Source: Corylus avellana (Eukaryota; Streptophyta; Magnoliopsida; Fagales; Betulaceae). Taken from it: 64,000 nt of DNA. Below the pieces are notes generated by a model. The model saw only the letters and a program-made list of their open reading frames with translations, made no database searches and was not told the DNA's origin. This document shows positions 59,645 through 64,000 of this stretch, piece after piece. Each line of letters starts with the position of its first letter. The first letter of the stretch is position 1. Location: assembly GCF_901000735.1 (NCBI RefSeq), contig NC_081549.1:19481584-19545583 (forward strand), in the 5' to 3' direction. A program made the translations under genes and the position numbers.

Positions 59645-59929
59645 TTTCAAAAAAAAAAAAAAGTGAGTAAAATTGTTTGCTATCTAATCTACATCATTAT
59701 TACGATAGAGAGGGAGGGAGAGCATTCTCATCCTGCACTCTATTTTAATAAAACTCCTACTTTAAATGCTTTCTATTTTAATAAAATTCCTACTTTAAGT
59801 GCCAAAATGCATAAATACTCAATTTTTAGCATCCAACCGGCTCCCTTTTGAGGAGCATGATCACTATTCATTCCCTACATATTAATAATAATTAAAAATA
59901 AAAAATAAAAAATAAAAGGGAAAAATTAT
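58925..59929. other. 5' flank of LecRK3 and AT-rich spacer
   Basis: LecRK3 promoter side with a 22-base T run at 58930-58951, then AT-rich sequence including an AT microsatellite (59601-59641). Between about 59755 and 59800 the phrase ATTTTAATAAAATTCCTACTTTAA is repeated. No gene. Confidence 0.55.
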
Positions 59930-59989
59930 ATTTAGTTTTTTGGTTTTTATTCAATTTAAATTTAGTCACTGAGTCTTCAATTTTAAGAA

Positions 59990-60345
59990 TTCAGTCTTTA
60001 GATTTTGCCCAAATATAAAATAAGTCAATTTGTAATTTTATCGTCAAAATTAACGATTTGTAATCTGCTACATGTTTCATTTGACACGTCATGAACACTT
60101 CAATACAATGTCACATTAACAAGTGTTAAGTCATTCATTAAAAAAAAAAAAAATCAATCTATTTCATTGAATTCTTGATGGATCCGTTAGAGGGGCATTG
60201 CATTGGAGTGTTGAGACTTGAGATGGACATTGACGTGTCAAATGAGACACATGTAGCAGATGACAAACTATTAATTTTAACAGTAAAATTATAGAGACAT
60301 TCTAAACTTAGATAAAACCTAAGAACCTTATTAAGTTTGACAAAT
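59990..60345. mobile_element. Foldback element with long imperfect inverted repeats
   Basis: The left arm (about 60020-60100: AATCTGCTACATGTTTCATT, TGACACGTCA) pairs with the right arm (about 60225-60310: TGACGTGTCAAATGAGACAC, ATGTAGCAGATGACAAACTA). The outer boundaries are uncertain and no target duplication was found. Probably a non-autonomous DNA transposon. Confidence 0.6.
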
Positions 60346-60659
60346 TAAGTTTGGCTCCCTTAAATCCATGTGTCACTCACGAAGTATATATAGTCGGCAA
60401 ACGATTTTCAGCCGCCACAAAGTACAAAATAATGAAATGAAATATCAACGGATGACGGATCCCTCATTTTCTTTCTCTCGTTTTCTCTGGACGGAATCTC
60501 TGATTTAAAAAATTATAAAGCTTAAATGATAAGATTGCAAGTAATTTGCTCAATATTGGTCGTTGAATGATGGAAGCTGATTTAAAGTGTCAGCCACACG
60601 ATCAGCTGCCATTCTTGAAGAACAATGGGCAAAAATTAAATGAGTCAAACGTTTGCCAC

Positions 60660-61260
60660 TTGTCATTGGTAAAAGCCACATATCCAGTGCCCCTTTTTAT
60701 GTGCTGTAAGCCAGTTACGATCCCACTAGCCTCTTCAATCATATGTCTATATCTGTTTTAGTTCCTATCATGTTTCTGTAGAGCCTCGGTTATCTGAAGA
60801 ACGTCACCTTCCGATTCCACCTGTATGTGTCTCAGCTCGCCACAAAACTTAGCAACTCTCAACATGGTTGTAGCTTTTGCATTACTAGGGTCAATAATAA
60901 AGTCCTTAGGAGCCGACAAAAATAGCCAACACCATTACCTTACAATCTCAGACTATGACACCAATGTCCATCCTCTTATATCATGTGTCCATAGTTGCAT
61001 GCCAATTAATTTAGTCGAGACTTGGGGTATGGAGAATCACATTGGAGGGTGAAGCGGTCCAAACAGTAAATTTCGTGAAGGCAACATAAGGAAATTTGAG
61101 TAGATATGGTCAACTATTTTAGGATACTAGTTGCATCTTGAATACGATGCAAAATTGGGAGATTTGTCTTTGTTAGACGAGAATCAAATTCTGTAGTACG
61201 TAGCCAAAGTAGAAAAAGTTTGATTAGAATAGATTCTTAATTGTAACTGTAACTTAAAAT
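60660..61260. mobile_element. Two LINE RNase H remnants in opposite orientation
   Basis: The minus strand at 60660-60980 reads LRVAKFCGELRHIQVESEGD and RYRHMIEEASGIVTGL; the plus strand at 61014-61260 reads ITLEGEAVQTVNF followed by broken frames related to 34840-35172. Both are decayed RVT_3-type RNase H pieces. Confidence 0.6.
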
Positions 61261-61942
61261 TTCTTACTAATTAAGAATTTGAGACAATAGGCTATTGTAT
61301 CTAAAACTCTAATCTCCATCCCTACAGCTTCGGGGAATGTGTTTGTGCTCTCCTCTCCTTCTGTTTCTGTTTCAGATCATGACATTGCATTTTTTACTTT
61401 AACTTCTTTTGAGTGGTTGTTTCTGTTTTCTAGCAGGGATTCTTTTTTTGCTCCTCAAACTGCTTTATGTGGCCTCCTTGAGAGGACCGAAACACTTATT
61501 TGTCCCATTTTCAATGTTTAATTTGTATGTATTTCTGTACTTCATTTTAATTTTTACATTATTTTAGGGATGGTATTGGGGAGTAGTCCACTCATTTTTC
61601 GGTGTTTTGCTCTATTGTGCCCTTTCCTTATTCTATTAGCCAAAAACAAAAGAGGAAAAGCAAAACCCCTCAAATCTCCTTTCCTGTTATGATCATATAT
61701 TTTGCAACTTTGCATGCTCTAACATCCGTCTACATAGATGCAATGTGAGGAAAATAATTCATTAGTGTTTTGGATTCATATTGGAAGCCATTATTAAGGA
61801 ATGAATTTCACCCATTTGAAAAAAATAAATAAATAAATAAAAAAAAGTCTACATATACCGCACAACCTTAAAGAAATAAATTGTACGTAGTTCGTCATTA
61901 TATCACAAACAAACTCAGAATGGGTAGCAAATACTTTAAGAA
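61261..61942. other. Downstream flank of LecRK4 with locally inverted segment
   Basis: 61688-61811 is the reverse complement of a segment found in direct orientation downstream of LecRK1 (about 30170-30290), LecRK2 (about 42235-42355) and in part LecRK3 (56880-56925). Sequence nearer the gene (61855-61942) is in the normal orientation. No gene. Confidence 0.75.
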
Positions 61943-63946
61943 TCAGCGACCCTCCAAGAGAAGCGAGTCTGCAACAGAAGACAAAGGCGTGAACAAATTG
62001 TCCATAGGAGCCGAAGAAGAAATGGCAAACGTTAAGCCGTTGGCACAAAGGCCAACCGACGGTAACTCTGGAAGACAAAAATCCCCCTCCAAAAACTGCA
62101 CAACTTGGCGCATGCTTGGCCTAGCTGCAGGCTCTGAATGAGAGCAGAGCAACCCAAGTTTCAAAACCAACTCTACTTCCTCTGCTACATAATCTGCACC
62201 CAAATTTGAATCCCTTGCCCCAAGAATTTCGCCTCGGCTCCAGTGAGAAAACACCCAATCAACCAAAATGGCATCCTCTGTTTGCCACCGTGGCTCTACT
62301 GGCCTTCTTCCACAAGCAACCTCAAGCAAAAAGGCTCCGAAGGCAAACACATCGGTGCTTGTAGTGGCCTTGCCGCTTCGAGTAAGCTCCGGCGCAATAT
62401 ACCCAATGGTTCCAACCACATGGGTCGTCTGAGGGTCAGTTCCACGGTCATAAAATCTTGCAAGACCGAAGTCTCCTAATCTAGCATTCAGTTCACCATC
62501 TAGCAAGACATTACTAGCCTTGACATCTCTGTGAACAACAACTTGCTCCCATTCTTCGTGTAGATAAAACAGCCCCGAGGCCACACCTTTTATTACTCGA
62601 AATCTCTGGCTCCAACACAGAGTGAGCGTAGGTTGGTAAAAAAGGTACTTGTCTAGGCTTCCACTAGGCATGAAGTCATACACCAACAGCAGCTCTTTCT
62701 TTCGCCGGCAATACCCCAAGAGTGGTACTAAATTTCTGTGGCGGAGCCGACCCATGCTGGCAATTTCTGCAACAAATTCTTTCATTCCCTGCCTTGATTC
62801 ATGGGAGATCCTCTTCACCGCAATCTCAATTTTGGAGGTAGTTAGTACACCTCTATAGACCTTACCAAATCCACCTTTGCCCAATAGCTCTTTCTCCCTA
62901 AATCCTTTTGTGGCAACAAAAAGATCTTTGTATTTGAATCTCTGAGGCCCATAGTCAAGCTCCCAGTCTTCCAGCAATTCTTCGAACTTCCTCTTCCTTC
63001 TTATGACATAAATTACACCTGAAATTGCTACCGACGCTAAACTAACAATTATCACAGGCAACCCAATTGTCAAAAATTTAGATATCGGTTTACCTACTAA
63101 TATCGGAGGCAGCTGAACTTGAGAGAAAAGAAGTTCTGGAGCCTGGCCATTCATCTTAAAGCTCCAAGCCAGAGCATAATGGTTCGCTAGGCGCTTGCCA
63201 GTTGCGGACGAGAAGCCAACATACATGTTGTTGCTAATGATAGGTGAAAGATCGCGGGACAAAGACAATAGGGGAATTTTGGGTTTACTGACATCAAGGG
63301 GAGCTAAAGTAACATTGATTTGCTTCTGGACACCATCGTATTCCACCCAAACTTGCATTTGCTGCCCACTTATAAGGCTCAGGGTCCTAAACCCACCATT
63401 GTCATCATCAGCATAATATCCCACTCCAGCAGATTCTTCGGACTTCAACCCGTTTATATCAATCCCAACATGGTTATTATTGATGTCGTCAAATTCTGGG
63501 TTCCTGGATGTATCGAGCTCTATGGCAACGACTTGATTCTTGGGATCACCAGAGTTGTTAGAATTGAAAAGGCCAAGGTACTGGCCTGGACTACCTGCCG
63601 GGAGTCCTCTTGTTGGAGCAATCACGAAAGCAAGCCCATGACCGCTCTCAGTGGCATCTTCAGAAACGATAGCGAAGACGAAAGTCGTAGAGAAGGAGTA
63701 AACGGAGCCATTCGACGAGTTCCTGAAGCTTATTGGATTGGGGTAGAAAGCATGACCCATTTGAAAGTTTGTATTATTAGTGAGCTTCAAAAGGCCAGTG
63801 GAAGTCATTTCTGCTATGCCGTCTAGGCTTAGATTTGCCGACTTAAACCCGACGAAGGTGAAGCTGGTATCTTGGGATGATACGAACCTGATTAGGAGAG
63901 ACAGAAGCAATACTAGCTTGGACATGAACATGGCTATACTGTGCAT
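61943..63946 (-). CDS. L-type lectin receptor-like kinase (LecRK4)
   Basis: One exon, 667 residues, intact. Signal peptide (LVLLLSLLIRFVSS), lectin domain with ELDTSRNPEFDDINNNHVGIDI, transmembrane helix at about 291-313, kinase with [23 protein letters not shown] and APE. It carries one extra Asp in YYADDDNGGF relative to LecRK2 and one residue fewer near the C-terminus (ISSSAPMDN against MSYPVAPMDN), so the total length is unchanged. The kinase is nearly the same as in LecRK2. The N-terminal QDTSF differs from EDTSF in the others. Only 54 bases of its upstream region are in the window. Confidence 0.95.
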   Translation of the reverse strand: MHSIAMFMSKLVLLLSLLIRFVSSQDTSFTFVGFKSANLSLDGIAEMTSTGLLKLTNNTNFQMGHAFYPNPISFRNSSNGSVYSFSTTFVFAIVSEDATESGHGLAFVIAPTRGLPAGSPGQYLGLFNSNNSGDPKNQVVAIELDTSRNPEFDDINNNHVGIDINGLKSEESAGVGYYADDDNGGFRTLSLISGQQMQVWVEYDGVQKQINVTLAPLDVSKPKIPLLSLSRDLSPIISNNMYVGFSSATGKRLANHYALAWSFKMNGQAPELLFSQVQLPPILVGKPISKFLTIGLPVIIVSLASVAISGVIYVIRRKRKFEELLEDWELDYGPQRFKYKDLFVATKGFREKELLGKGGFGKVYRGVLTTSKIEIAVKRISHESRQGMKEFVAEIASMGRLRHRNLVPLLGYCRRKKELLLVYDFMPSGSLDKYLFYQPTLTLCWSQRFRVIKGVASGLFYLHEEWEQVVVHRDVKASNVLLDGELNARLGDFGLARFYDRGTDPQTTHVVGTIGYIAPELTRSGKATTSTDVFAFGAFLLEVACGRRPVEPRWQTEDAILVDWVFSHWSRGEILGARDSNLGADYVAEEVELVLKLGLLCSHSEPAARPSMRQVVQFLEGDFCLPELPSVGLCANGLTFAISSSAPMDNLFTPLSSVADSLLLEGR

Positions 63947-64000
63947 CCGCTTCCTCTTTTGACGGTTTCATAGTACTACTTTCAAGTTTATATGTATTTG

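Overview
The window is nuclear DNA of a plant, most likely a woody eudicot. It is AT-rich, its genes have short GT-AG introns, and it encodes a chloroplast one-helix protein, a D-type cyclin, a thaumatin-like protein and L-type lectin receptor kinases. I cannot name the species. Two runs of exactly 100 N (24319-24418, 36089-36188) mark scaffold joins, so the window is three contigs.

Region 1 (1 to about 23.2 kb) is ordinary gene space with mostly single-copy housekeeping genes. In order it holds an Hsp70 nucleotide-exchange factor FES1 gene (+), a broken SRG1-type 2-oxoglutarate dioxygenase (-), a small basic ORF (+), a thaumatin-like protein (-), a 12-exon TPR protein (+), the photosystem II assembly factor OHP1 (-), a CYCD7-like cyclin (-) and the GID/CTLH ubiquitin-ligase receptor GID4 (-). 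I rebuilt the exon structures by hand. Every join keeps frame and uses GT/AG borders.

Region 2 (about 23.2 to 64 kb) is a repeat-rich duplicated block. A CYCD7-GID4 segment occurs again at 24.4-28.7 kb, with the cyclin cut off by the first gap, and a third GID4 lies at 38.2-40.4 kb. Four L-type lectin receptor kinase genes (LecRK1-4, all on the minus strand) follow. Three are intact at 667 codons, and LecRK3 carries one in-frame stop. Downstream flanks of these genes share decayed Copia pol/LTR pieces, LINE RNase-H remnants and MITEs. The second gap is flanked by 2,160 bp of what reads as identical sequence, so it is very probably an unmerged contig overlap rather than a biological duplication.

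The duplicated flanks act as empty-site controls for later insertions: a 5.9-kb LINE with an 18-bp target duplication, a 1.6-kb CACTA-like element with a 3-bp one, and a 0.93-kb solo-LTR-like insert with a 5-bp one. Elsewhere there are a 736-bp Mutator-like foldback element with a 9-bp duplication, a tRNA-derived SINE, several MITEs, a 77-bp minisatellite and AT/CT/GA microsatellites. I saw no CRISPR array, rRNA or canonical tRNA gene. I found no clearly undescribed system; the best leads are the receptor-kinase cluster, the GID4 copy number and the nested insertion history.
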